A DNA stretch of 64,000 nt. Source: Gilliamella sp. wkB112. Its GTDB lineage: Bacteria > Pseudomonadota > Gammaproteobacteria > Enterobacterales > Orbaceae. Within the stretch, counting starts at the first letter, position 1. The number at the start of each line of letters is the position of its first letter. A program made the translations under genes and the position numbers. Below the pieces are notes generated by a model. It ran no database searches. It saw nothing but the letters and a program-made list of their open reading frames with translations, and was not told the origin of the DNA. Below are positions 29,971 through 38,278 of the stretch, piece by piece. Location of the stretch: the NCBI RefSeq assembly GCF_001690685.1, contig NZ_LZGL01000013.1:124001-188000 (forward strand), given 5' to 3'.

Positions 29971-29991
29971 AAAAACCCGCTTAGGCGGGTT
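29971..29991 (-). terminator. Terminator for the GyrI-like gene
   Basis: AACCCGC and GCGGGTT form a 7-base stem with a TTAG/CTAA loop. Read on the minus strand it is followed by six T, so it ends transcripts of the gene at 30032-30661. It may also act weakly on the ettA side. Confidence 0.75.
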
Positions 29992-30031
29992 GTTATGTGA
30001 TGCAATAAAAAATAAATAGCCAATATGAAAT

Positions 30032-30661
30032 TTACACTGGGTCAATACGGTACAAAATAATTGTCTTTAATTTGTCTTTATCAGTTTTTGTCGGATCTGA
30101 TAAATATATTTCCTCGTGACTATTTTTAATTATTTTCATTCCATTTGAAGTGATATAGTCCAATAAAATTTTTATTGTTTTGTCTTCATTTGTATAAGAT
30201 CCAACATGCAGAATATAGGCAACTTTTCCATATTCCCATTCTTCTAGTCTTAAATTATTTATATCTTGATCGCTATCAGGTAGCTTAGCAACATCATTTG
30301 GTAACGGTAGTGCATAAGTCCCGATCCAATCACTTTTATTTTTTGTCATGTTAATCTGTGGCCAACGACCTCTTAGTTTATCTACTTTAAAAACACTCCC
30401 GTTTGCTTTGTATATTTTCCTCACTCCATATGCGGCTGTATATAACGGCTTCATAAGTTTGCTAGTTTCTGTATTTGGATCTCCAACGACATTAATAGAA
30501 ACAACTTTTTGCGTTGGCATATTACCGATTGTTGGTATCCCTTCCTTTATCTTATAATCTAATCCTTCATGCATATTAATTTCATCCATAAAACACCCTT
30601 TGTCGTCACCAGAGCCAGTTAAAGCCCCCATTAATTCAAAAAATAAAATTTTCACATACAA
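30032..30661 (-). CDS. GyrI-like small-molecule-binding protein
   Basis: Up to 209 residues. The C-terminal half has the GyrI-like (SRPBCC/effector-binding) pattern GKVAYILHVGSYTNEDKTIKILLDYI followed by EEIYLSDPTKTDKDKLKTIILYRI, and the N-terminal half the VVGDPNTE and LYTAAYGVRKI phrases of the COG4832-type subgroup. Such proteins bind hydrophobic or cationic small molecules; no enzyme role is claimed. Two starts are possible: ATG 30661 with AGGA eight bases upstream, or ATG 30589 with AAAGGG six bases upstream (185 residues), which fits the family N-terminus better. It is followed by a clear terminator. Confidence 0.72.
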   Translation of the reverse strand: MYVKILFFELMGALTGSGDDKGCFMDEINMHEGLDYKIKEGIPTIGNMPTQKVVSINVVGDPNTETSKLMKPLYTAAYGVRKIYKANGSVFKVDKLRGRWPQINMTKNKSDWIGTYALPLPNDVAKLPDSDQDINNLRLEEWEYGKVAYILHVGSYTNEDKTIKILLDYITSNGMKIIKNSHEEIYLSDPTKTDKDKLKTIILYRIDPV

Positions 30662-30678
30662 CTAATCCTATATACAAT

Positions 30679-31044
30679 TTAATTTTCTGATTTTTGTAGT
30701 TCGCTTGTAACTGTAGCTATCGTTTGATCTACACATTCCGCGTAGCGTTCATTTAAAAATTGATTTTGTTTCACAGGTTTTTTTTCATTTTTCGCATAAT
30801 TTAGAATAGAATCAGTTAATTCATCACCCAATTGCTCCCTAATTTTGGGTATAAAATTTTTCGGATCTCCTTTTTTATTCAACTCAAATAAAAATCTCCC
30901 CAAAGTATGACGTTCATGGCAATAAGTGGTAGCCATTACAGCTGCATTAATCTTTATTTCAGCTGATTTATCTTTGGTTTTTAGTTTATAATCAGCAAAA
31001 ACGAAAAACGGTACCATCAATATACAAAATAAAACCTTTTTCAT
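30679..31044 (-). CDS. Small exported protein of unknown function
   Basis: A 121-residue protein with a signal peptide (KKVLFCILMVPFFVFADY, cleavage near residue 17) and a charged, helical mature part. Two cysteines remain after cleavage (TTYCHERH, YAECVDQT) and could form a disulfide. No family was recognised. It lies 17 bases upstream of the GyrI-like gene on the same strand, so the two may be co-transcribed. Confidence 0.6.
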   Translation of the reverse strand: MKKVLFCILMVPFFVFADYKLKTKDKSAEIKINAAVMATTYCHERHTLGRFLFELNKKGDPKNFIPKIREQLGDELTDSILNYAKNEKKPVKQNQFLNERYAECVDQTIATVTSELQKSEN

Positions 31045-31104
31045 GCCATTTCCTTTTTATATGCTTTTAGGTAATAGTAAGAAATTAATTAAAGGGAAGC
31101 AATA

Positions 31105-31125
31105 AAAAACCACCAAAAGGTGATT
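31105..31125 (-). terminator. Terminator after the 31168 lipoprotein gene
   Basis: On the minus strand ATCACC-TTTT-GGTGGT folds into a short stem followed by six T. It is a near copy of the hairpin at 31683-31700. Confidence 0.65.
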
Positions 31126-31167
31126 TTATAAAAATTCCTATACTTTAGTATATAAATCAGGCAACAG

Positions 31168-31617
31168 CTAGTTTATACGAGTGCAAGTTTTTTTCGCTTT
31201 TACCTTCATATCTAAATAATTATGTTTGATATCATTTTGGTTTACGATCATTTCATATTCCATATTAAATTCATCCTCTGAAATCTTCTCTACAGTTCCC
31301 TTAAATTGCATTTTAGCTCCATCCAGATCTTCAAAAACTACTTCACCTGTATATGTATCGATAAATTTATTTATATCTTCCCATTTGTTAGATTTTGTAT
31401 TAAACATATTCAATTGATTATTAACTAATTTTAGTGACCATTTATAATCAATATTACCATCATCCATATAATCAGAAAATTTACCATCTTCCATAATTGA
31501 TTTGAAACGAATACCCTTACACTCCCAATCACCTACGAGATACTCTTTTGTCACTTTATCATTACCACAGCCATATAAAGCAAGGCTAACTAAACCAATT
31601 AATGCTATCTTCTTCAT
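31168..31617 (-). CDS. Putative lipoprotein of unknown function
   Basis: A 149-residue protein with a lipoprotein signal ending A-L-Y-G-C (cysteine at residue 17) and glycine next, compatible with outer-membrane sorting. The mature part is acidic and beta-rich with YLVGDWECKGIRFKS and VVFEDLDGAKMQFKGTVEKI, the look of a small lipocalin/lipoprotein-like barrel. A cysteine in WECKG and one in KKTCTRIN could pair. No characterised family was recognised. It stands alone between two near-identical terminators. Confidence 0.6.
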   Translation of the reverse strand: MKKIALIGLVSLALYGCGNDKVTKEYLVGDWECKGIRFKSIMEDGKFSDYMDDGNIDYKWSLKLVNNQLNMFNTKSNKWEDINKFIDTYTGEVVFEDLDGAKMQFKGTVEKISEDEFNMEYEMIVNQNDIKHNYLDMKVKAKKTCTRIN

Positions 31618-31682
31618 GCTATATCCTTTGATATATGATTTTAAGTAATAGTATGTTATTTAGCTAATTTGGACAATCAAAA

Positions 31683-31700
31683 AACCACCAAAAGGTGGTT
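31683..31700 (-). terminator. Terminator after ybjD
   Basis: AACCACC and GGTGGTT form a 7-base stem with loop AAAA. On the minus strand it is followed by six T, so it ends the ybjD transcript. The gap to ybjD is about 55 bases. Confidence 0.75.
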
Positions 31701-31755
31701 GTTTGATTTTTTTATTAATTTAATTGCTTTACGATCACTCATGAACACGCTTTCA

Positions 31756-33384
31756 TTAATACAAATCTTTGGAGATTTTAACAATTTTGGCAAAAGTGTC
31801 TGTTAGTAAACGCGGAATCGCGTTTATGCCTCGTGATTTAGCATCGTCACATACCGCAATCGCCAAATCTGGTTTTGAGCTTTTGTGAATAGCTTTTTGA
31901 ATAATTTTAGGTACTGACATATCAATATGCTGCACAGTATTATAAGCCACTAATTTATATACATGGCTGAATCCATGTTTAAACAAAAAGTTTTCAATGT
32001 CACGAGCTGGTAACACGGTTAAGTAATTATCAGGATTATTATTTTCAGGGCAAAGTGCTTGCACGGTTTCGGCATATTTTTTGCCAGCCATATCACCATC
32101 GGTAATCACATACCAATGAATCCCCATCTTATTGGCATATTTTATCAGCGGTTTTAAACCACATTGGGCAAACTCCAGTAGTTGTATGCCTTCAGAACTT
32201 AAGTGGTAACCACTTTGCTCAGCCAGTTCGCGCAGTAGCCATACTTCCGTTTCCCCTTCAACCAATAGCCAACAACGGGCAAACAGCGCCAGTGGTCGGC
32301 GATAAAGTACATGGAACAAAATGCGTCGGCTATCACCAGTACTGAGTGAGTGCGGGGCAATATATTTGGCCACGATTTGATCCTGCAATCGAATTAAACG
32401 ATAAATACTGTCTAATGGGAATAGTGAGACGAGATCACTCGAATTTGAAGTAATAATTTTTTGGGTTGGAAAATGTTTAAGCAAACGAAAACCGACCGAT
32501 AAGATAATCGGATGAAGCTGGCTTTCGGGTTCTTCTAAAATTAAAATTGGCACTGAACTCTGTGATAATGGATTATCACCTTTGGCACTAACAATCGAGC
32601 CAAAAATACCTAATAAAGCAGTGCGTAAATAATCATTATCGAGTTTATCGAGTACATTATTAATCCTTTCTAAGGAATCCCAATCTTCACTTCGAGGACT
32701 ATTTTTTTTGGCAATTTGTTTGTAGTGAAAGCGGTGTTCATGATCAACAAAGTAATATTCTAACAATGCTTGAGCTGCTTGCAATCCGCGGTGCAGTTCA
32801 TTTTGGCTTAACTGAGCTGAATTTTCTTTTAATTGATTGGAAAGCTGCTCGATATAGTATTCGGATAAGGGTTGATTGGTGTTGGGTGTATTTTCAGGAT
32901 TAATCGAATTTTTAAGTGTCATTACCGGATTTAGGTTGATTAAATTGGCAATTAACAATTTATGATTTTCAATGGCACAAGCGTTACCAAGATCATCGAC
33001 TAACTGATGCTGAGTAATGATATTGCCATTCTGGTTTGCAGCGGTAATTTGATAACTAATTCGGCGTAATTTATCAGCTCCAAGCGGATAAGCTACGGCT
33101 AATAATGGTTGATACGCTTGGTTACTGAGCTCATTGGGGTTAGCTTCACAATAAGTGATTTTAATGCTGATTTTATTGCCATAATTTTGGAACTGGTCAT
33201 GATAAAAATCGGTTTCAACAAATTGATAAAATTTATTATCCAGCGATAACAGTTTTAAGGCACTGATTAAACTTGAACGCCCCCAACGATTTTCACCAAT
33301 AAGTACACTAGCTTTAGCATTAAGTTGTAATGATAATTGGTTTATACCTCTAAAGCCTATAATCTCTATTTGTTCAATAAACAT
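31756..33384 (-). CDS. ybjD: OLD-family ATP-dependent nuclease, YbjD-like
   Basis: A 542-residue protein with an N-terminal ABC/SMC-type ATPase and a C-terminal Toprim nuclease domain, close in order and length to E. coli YbjD. Visible motifs are the P-loop region GENRWGRSS near residue 31, the Walker B/signature region PILILEEPESQLHP near 285, the Toprim glutamate in LLVEGETEVWLL near 380 and the metal aspartates in ITDGDMAGKKYAE near 432. The Walker A lysine is replaced by arginine (codon CGT), which is unusual and could weaken ATP hydrolysis. Anti-phage OLD proteins share this architecture, but no Gabija-type helicase partner is nearby; it sits beside waaP. DNA repair or defence roles are inferred. 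Confidence 0.87.
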   Translation of the reverse strand: MFIEQIEIIGFRGINQLSLQLNAKASVLIGENRWGRSSLISALKLLSLDNKFYQFVETDFYHDQFQNYGNKISIKITYCEANPNELSNQAYQPLLAVAYPLGADKLRRISYQITAANQNGNIITQHQLVDDLGNACAIENHKLLIANLINLNPVMTLKNSINPENTPNTNQPLSEYYIEQLSNQLKENSAQLSQNELHRGLQAAQALLEYYFVDHEHRFHYKQIAKKNSPRSEDWDSLERINNVLDKLDNDYLRTALLGIFGSIVSAKGDNPLSQSSVPILILEEPESQLHPIILSVGFRLLKHFPTQKIITSNSSDLVSLFPLDSIYRLIRLQDQIVAKYIAPHSLSTGDSRRILFHVLYRRPLALFARCWLLVEGETEVWLLRELAEQSGYHLSSEGIQLLEFAQCGLKPLIKYANKMGIHWYVITDGDMAGKKYAETVQALCPENNNPDNYLTVLPARDIENFLFKHGFSHVYKLVAYNTVQHIDMSVPKIIQKAIHKSSKPDLAIAVCDDAKSRGINAIPRLLTDTFAKIVKISKDLY

Positions 33385-33399
33385 GGCATTTCCTTATGG

Positions 33400-34203
33400 T
33401 TAAAGCTGATACTTTTGAGTCCGTTGCGCAATTCGCTCCGCTTTTTGTTGCGTGCTGCTGATTAATTTATGTTCGTCACGCAAAATGTCTTTTAATGGCT
33501 TATTGAAATAGTTTTTTAAGAATAACCAAATATCGCGATTAGTTAATCCTATTTTAGTTGATGAAAAATACAGACCAATTAAGTCTTTATCACGCCAACG
33601 TGTTGGCACTTTAGCACGCGTTTGCGCGCGATGTAAATCAATAACTGATAGTTTTATCTGTTGCTTGTTTTCAAACAGAGGAATATCCAATAAGAAGTGA
33701 CACAGATAACAATCACGGTGGTTTACTCCAGCGCCATGCATGTTAGCGGTCATTTTAGCAAGATAGACAATCAGTGAACGTTTCAGGTGATAACTAGGAG
33801 GATTGGTTAACCATGGTTTAGTAAAATCTTCTAAACTAATAGTCGGATTTAGATCTTTGGTAATAATAAAGGAATGTCGAGTCAGTGGATTCAACCCTTT
33901 ACGACCGAATGCGCGCCCATCCATAGTATTAATACCAGCTTGTTCTAGGCGATGAATCGCTTGCCACTCTTGTTTCGCATCTAACACCGGCAGGCGCAAT
34001 GAAATCAGATTTTTAACGATCTCTTTGATGGTAGTGCCGCGATGGATCTTAATAAAATAAGATTCGCCTTCAAGGTGGAAATTTAAGGTTTTGCGCTGTT
34101 TTACCTCACGATAGACGTCACCGGATATTAGTTCAACCTCAGAAAAAGGATCTTTATTTTGCCATAGTTGGTCAAAAGGTGATTTAAGTTCTATTTCATT
34201 CAT
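33400..34203 (-). CDS. waaP: LPS core heptose(I) kinase
   Basis: WaaP phosphorylates heptose I of the lipopolysaccharide inner core, which stabilises the outer membrane. The 267-residue protein is kinase-like, with HRGTTIKEIVKNLISLRLPVL, the catalytic loop NHRDCYLCHFLL near residue 163 and IDLHRAQTRAKVPTRWRDKDLIGLYFSS. These phrases match the E. coli protein closely and the length is nearly equal. Its start overlaps the waaG stop by eight bases, so the two core genes are translationally coupled. Confidence 0.96.
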   Translation of the reverse strand: MNEIELKSPFDQLWQNKDPFSEVELISGDVYREVKQRKTLNFHLEGESYFIKIHRGTTIKEIVKNLISLRLPVLDAKQEWQAIHRLEQAGINTMDGRAFGRKGLNPLTRHSFIITKDLNPTISLEDFTKPWLTNPPSYHLKRSLIVYLAKMTANMHGAGVNHRDCYLCHFLLDIPLFENKQQIKLSVIDLHRAQTRAKVPTRWRDKDLIGLYFSSTKIGLTNRDIWLFLKNYFNKPLKDILRDEHKLISSTQQKAERIAQRTQKYQL

Positions 34204-35320
34204 AAGGACGACAACCTAAAATAATGTCAGCTGCACGATCAGCTAAATGGTATAAATCGGCACTATTGCCATAGTGAATGGCATTTTCATGCCAAATTTG
34301 ATACTGTTCGCTATTGGTCATAGCATTTTGTAGTACTTGATTTAACTCTGATTGCGAATAAGGTTCAGTTAATACTATACCCGCTTTAGCATCATCAATA
34401 TGATAAGCATATCCGGAAATTCCCGACACAATCACCGGTACTCCCGCTACTAATCCTTCAATTAATACCATGCCTGCAGCTTCTTGTCGGGCGGGATGTA
34501 ATAATAAATCAGCAGCAAATAAAAAATCAGGGATATCATTGCGACCAGAATAAAAACGCACTTGATGAGCAATGCCGAGCTGTTTAGCTAGTTTTTGATA
34601 AGTTTCGGGTTTATCTTGCCCCACGACCAGATAAATGACTTTCTGCTTTAATTCGCTTGGTAAAGCGGCAATGGCAGTTAATGAGCGATCAACCCCTTTA
34701 CGTTTAAAGTCGGAACCGATTTGCAGCATAACAAAAGCGTCCGCTTTGATTTGATTCGCTTGCCTGAATTGTTGGCGTTTAATTAATGATTCCGGATTAA
34801 ATTTGCGATCCATTGCAATACCTGGTGGCAATAGATTAAATCGATTTTTTGGAGTGTGATAAAAGTGTTCAAAATCAGAAATTTGTTGCTTAGTTAATAC
34901 CATAATTTGCGTGTGATGTTGTGGATTAAATACCGCATCTTCAAAGGCTAAATAGTGCTTGCAACGTTTGGTTAATTTATATAAAAAACTCTTATGTGAG
35001 ACTTTTTCGGCAAAACAAGTATCACCAGCAAAATACACATCCAATTCTGGCATTTTGTTAAAACCCACTACGCAGTCAACCGGATTAGCTTGTAAGTGAG
35101 CTTTAACCCAATGGTAATAGAATTCATTTCGACTATGATTAGATAGTCCTTTTTTCGGCACTAAAATAATATCCATTTGCGAAGGCTTGGTGCCTTGCCA
35201 ATTCATCACATAAACGCGAATCTTATGACCATGAGCATGGCAAGCATTAGCAATTTGCAAAAAATCGCGTTGCAAACCACCAAAAGGAAAATATTTATAA
35301 ATACAAAAAGCCAGTTGCAT
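34196..35320 (-). CDS. waaG: LPS core glucosyltransferase I
   Basis: WaaG adds the first glucose of the outer core onto heptose II. The 374-residue GT-B glycosyltransferase (GT4 family) begins with AFCIYKYFPFGGLQRDFLQIA, contains VVGFNKMPELDVYFAGDTCFAEKV, LPPGIAMDRKF and QIGSDFKRKGVDRS. The donor-binding E-x7-E motif appears as HPARQEAAGMVLIEG. All match the E. coli enzyme. The usual waaQ and other core genes are missing here. Confidence 0.96.
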   Translation of the reverse strand: MQLAFCIYKYFPFGGLQRDFLQIANACHAHGHKIRVYVMNWQGTKPSQMDIILVPKKGLSNHSRNEFYYHWVKAHLQANPVDCVVGFNKMPELDVYFAGDTCFAEKVSHKSFLYKLTKRCKHYLAFEDAVFNPQHHTQIMVLTKQQISDFEHFYHTPKNRFNLLPPGIAMDRKFNPESLIKRQQFRQANQIKADAFVMLQIGSDFKRKGVDRSLTAIAALPSELKQKVIYLVVGQDKPETYQKLAKQLGIAHQVRFYSGRNDIPDFLFAADLLLHPARQEAAGMVLIEGLVAGVPVIVSGISGYAYHIDDAKAGIVLTEPYSQSELNQVLQNAMTNSEQYQIWHENAIHYGNSADLYHLADRAADIILGCRPYE

Positions 35321-35567
35321 GCAGATTGCCTCAAGTAATAAAGGGATATTATATACTTAGTCGTTATTGTTGCGCAAAGTTTGATTTTAGGAGTGAACCA
35401 AGTGAACGCTCACCATCAATAAATGTTTGTAGATCAGATAACAGCAATGGTGTAAAAACTGTTGCGGAGTCTATGCCGTTATAATGCTGTTTTAATTATT
35501 GGTAATTAATAAATTGTCTATAATTATTAAGATAATTGTTTATAACCTTAATTATATTTGGCCATAA

Positions 35568-35957
35568 TCAATGTCTGGCGCCAAGATCTTTGTCTTCACT
35601 ATTACCCTGTAATTGGCGCGTTAACTCATTGCAAGTGACGATTTTTTGATTAGCGATTTTAAATAAAGCAAAAACCTCAAATTCGCTGACACTATTGTCT
35701 GTTTTTGTGACTTTAACAAAATGATGGCTGTGAACCTGATCCCCTGATTGACTTATTGCATCTATGGTGACAGCAAATTGTTTGACCACACTACGTAATA
35801 ATTGCATATGAGCAACAAACTCATTAAAGCCTAGGGTTTTACCATCTACGGTTTGTTGATAATCAGTTGAAAAATATTTTACGATTAATTCATTAATATC
35901 AAGATCCGATGTCAGTAAATCACTTAGTGCGTGTTTAACTATCTGAATATTATCCAT
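35568..35957 (-). CDS. NTF2-like (SnoaL) family protein
   Basis: A 129-residue protein with the cone-shaped NTF2-like/SnoaL pattern: an N-terminal helix, YFSTDYQQTVDGKTLGFNEFVAHM, then strands VTIDAISQSGDQVHSHHFVKVTK and FEVFALFKIANQKIVTCNELTRQL. Such proteins are small isomerases or cyclases or bind small ligands; no function can be assigned. It lies 9 bases downstream of yhcC on the same strand and is probably co-transcribed with it. Confidence 0.75.
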   Translation of the reverse strand: MDNIQIVKHALSDLLTSDLDINELIVKYFSTDYQQTVDGKTLGFNEFVAHMQLLRSVVKQFAVTIDAISQSGDQVHSHHFVKVTKTDNSVSEFEVFALFKIANQKIVTCNELTRQLQGNSEDKDLGARH

Positions 35958-35966
35958 TAAATTCTC

Positions 35967-36893
35967 CTATGCTTTAAAACAATAATTATCGCCGATGGCG
36001 CTACCTTGTACACCAAATTGGCGTAAGTTGTGATCGACTGCATTCATGGATTGCCAATGGTTTTCACACCAATCAGGCGCTAATAAGGTCGGTTTTCTGG
36101 CATTGGCCGAAATGCGATGATATAAAATATTGGCGGGGGTTTGGCGAATAATATCACCCGCAATATCCACATACTCATCTAATGACAATACATCAAGACG
36201 GCCAGCACGCCACGCTTTGGCCATAATGCTACCTTCGACAATATGCAACGGATGCAGTTTTAAACCATCCACACCACAATTTAATACTTGTTCTAATGTA
36301 AACAGATTATCTTGCTTGGATTCTTTCGGCAGACCAATAATTAAATGTGTGCAAACTTTAATCCCCAGCTGACGAGCTTTTTGTACCGTTTGCTGATAAT
36401 CAATAAAGGTGTGTCCGCGGTTAATCGCATGCAATGTTTTATCAAGTGCAGTTTGTAAACCGAGTTCTAGCCACACTTCATACCCTTTTTCTTGATAAGA
36501 TGCTAATAGATCAAGGGCTTCATTGGGTACACAATCCGGACGCGTGCCAACACATAGTCCGACTATATCGGCACTGTTTAATGCCTCTTCATACATATTT
36601 TTAAGGATTTCAACTTCGGCATAGGTACTGGTATAAGCTTGAAAGTAGGCAAGATAACGTTTAGATTTTTTCATTTGCTGGGATTGCGAAGTCAGCTGAT
36701 CTGCAATCGATTTAACTTGTATGGACTCATCTATAATAGACGCAACATTACAAAATGTGCAACCACCCACACCAATGGTGCCATCACGATTGGGGCAACT
36801 AAAACCACCATGTAAGGTCAGTTTATAAATTTTTTCGCCATAACGGCGTTGTAGATCTGCACCAAAAGTATTGACGACTAAATGAAGTTGCAT
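35967..36893 (-). CDS. yhcC: Radical SAM protein YhcC
   Basis: A 308-residue radical SAM protein of the TIGR01212/YhcC family. The iron-sulfur cysteines lie in GGFSCPNRDGTIGVGG followed by CTFC (C-x11-C-x2-C), with GLCVGTRPDCVP and YEVWLELGLQTALDKT typical of Elp3-like radical SAM proteins. E. coli YhcC is about 309 residues; the ATG at 36893 gives that length and starts MQLHLVVNTFGADL, while the 20 codons open upstream look non-native. The cellular role of the family is not established. Confidence 0.92.
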   Translation of the reverse strand: MQLHLVVNTFGADLQRRYGEKIYKLTLHGGFSCPNRDGTIGVGGCTFCNVASIIDESIQVKSIADQLTSQSQQMKKSKRYLAYFQAYTSTYAEVEILKNMYEEALNSADIVGLCVGTRPDCVPNEALDLLASYQEKGYEVWLELGLQTALDKTLHAINRGHTFIDYQQTVQKARQLGIKVCTHLIIGLPKESKQDNLFTLEQVLNCGVDGLKLHPLHIVEGSIMAKAWRAGRLDVLSLDEYVDIAGDIIRQTPANILYHRISANARKPTLLAPDWCENHWQSMNAVDHNLRQFGVQGSAIGDNYCFKA

Positions 36894-36970
36894 AATAAAC
36901 CAGTAAAAGAATTTAGGGTATTGTACGCCAGGGTGTTGATTTGCTTCAAGCAACGCATTTTACAGGAAGC

Positions 36971-37378
36971 CTATTTTTGTAAAATATATTTTTCAGTGGT
37001 TGGCGTATGGCTGGTATTTTTAATAATATGTAATAATTTAATCTGGTCACCTTTTTTCGCTTCAGTTAAGTCATAAGCGTTGGCTAAGGTAATTAATAGC
37101 TCATATGGTTTATTGTCGGGCAATTGACAACCACTGTCTGCTCGTCCTGCTATTTTTGTGTCAGTAATCCAAATTTTCAATTCAAAATCACTCACTTCAT
37201 ATGCTGAATTAGCCATAATCTCCCCATTATTATCGACACGATTCATTGATTTAATCATGATAACAGGATCCTCTAATAACGTTCCTGTTAATAGACAACT
37301 ATCCACATAAGATGCAGAAGCAAAGAGTGAAAAAGGAAAAATAATTAACAAAACAGTCAGTCGAATAATATTCATCAT
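36971..37378 (-). CDS. Small exported protein of unknown function
   Basis: A 135-residue protein with a signal peptide (IIRLTVLLIIFPFSLFASA, cleavage near residue 22). The mature part has two cysteines (DSCLLTG and DSGCQLP) that could form a disulfide, and a beta-strand pattern in FELKIWITDTKIAG and GDQIKLLHIIKN. No family was recognised. It lies 77 bases upstream of yhcC on the same strand and may share its transcript. Confidence 0.6.
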   Translation of the reverse strand: MMNIIRLTVLLIIFPFSLFASASYVDSCLLTGTLLEDPVIMIKSMNRVDNNGEIMANSAYEVSDFELKIWITDTKIAGRADSGCQLPDNKPYELLITLANAYDLTEAKKGDQIKLLHIIKNTSHTPTTEKYILQK

Positions 37379-37543
37379 GTGAAAATATTGTTTCGGGTAA
37401 ATTTGGATAGATTATAACCATTAAAAATTAATTATGTCCATCATCTAAAAAAAGTTAACATTGATTTATTAGCTAACAAACTATTTATATTGATTAAATT
37501 TCTGAGGAATAGAAATAGCTCTGCTTCCTTATTGCGCAACAAA

Positions 37544-37558
37544 TGATAATTATTATTA
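37544..37558. promoter_or_regulatory. Fur box upstream of the iron operon
   Basis: TGATAAT-T-ATTATTA differs from the 7-1-7 Fur consensus TGATAAT-N-ATTATCA at one base. More GATAAT-like hexamers follow to 37575. It lies about 70 bases before the first gene and should repress the operon when iron is sufficient. Confidence 0.8.
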
Positions 37559-37628
37559 TTTGATATTGATAATTGCGATCATTAGCAATAAGATAAGCTC
37601 ATTCTTACAAAAATGTCAGAGGTAAACT

Positions 37629-38267
37629 ATGCTGTGCATTATACGGAAATTAGTTGTTATTTGTTTTGTTTCACTTTTTGCAATTTCTTTTTGTTATGCC
37701 GATATTTCGTTACCGACACCGCAAACTAAAGATGGAATGAGTTTATTCGAAAGTTTGAAAAAACGCGCATCCACACCTGGTGGAGGCTTTCCTGTTGGTA
37801 AAATTTCTGATGATGAGCTTTCCAATGTACTATGGGCTGCTAGTGGACTAAATCGCGGTAAAACGGGTTGGACTATTCCAATGGCTAACGGCAGGTCACC
37901 TTATGTCCGTATTTATGTGGCTGGTGAAAAGGGTGTCTATATTTATGAATGGGAAGGCCATTATTTACGTGAAATCAGCGATAAAGATATTCGTGGTGAT
38001 ATTGCTATGCAGGCGTTTACTAAACGCGCTGCTTATTCATTAATCTTTGTTCCCGATACTAAGGCATTAGCCGATCTTCCTCCAGATCAAGCGAATAATT
38101 TTAGCCAAATAGCAGTTGGTGCCATGAGTCAAAATATTTATCTGGTTGCCGCAGCTTCAAAATTAAGTGTTAGGTATATCCATTCAATTAAACCTGAAAT
38201 AATCGCCCAAGAGCTGAAATTACCTGAAAACAGTCAGCCAATTGGCTTAATTTTACTAGGTAAGTGA
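37629..38267 (+). CDS. Exported nitroreductase-like (SagB/ThcOx-type) protein
   Basis: A 212-residue protein with a signal peptide (IIRKLVVICFVSLFAISFCYA, cleavage near residue 25) and a nitroreductase fold of the SagB/ThcOx type. Visible phrases are SDDELSNVLWAASGLNRGKTGWTIPMANGRSP, YVRIYVAGEKGVYIYEWEGHYL, AAYSLIFVPD and the glycine/alanine-rich GAMSQNIYLVAAASKLSVRYI. Such proteins bind flavin; as the first gene of a Fur-controlled ferrous/ferric uptake operon it may act in periplasmic iron or ligand redox chemistry. That role is inferred. The next gene begins 11 bases after its stop. Confidence 0.8.
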   Translation: MLCIIRKLVVICFVSLFAISFCYADISLPTPQTKDGMSLFESLKKRASTPGGGFPVGKISDDELSNVLWAASGLNRGKTGWTIPMANGRSPYVRIYVAGEKGVYIYEWEGHYLREISDKDIRGDIAMQAFTKRAAYSLIFVPDTKALADLPPDQANNFSQIAVGAMSQNIYLVAAASKLSVRYIHSIKPEIIAQELKLPENSQPIGLILLGK

Positions 38268-38278
38268 GAGGTAAAGTT

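Noticed and set aside
31756-33384. Gabija-type anti-phage defence system around the OLD nuclease
   Set aside because: No UvrD-like helicase gene is adjacent; the domain order and phrases fit chromosomal YbjD beside waaP.
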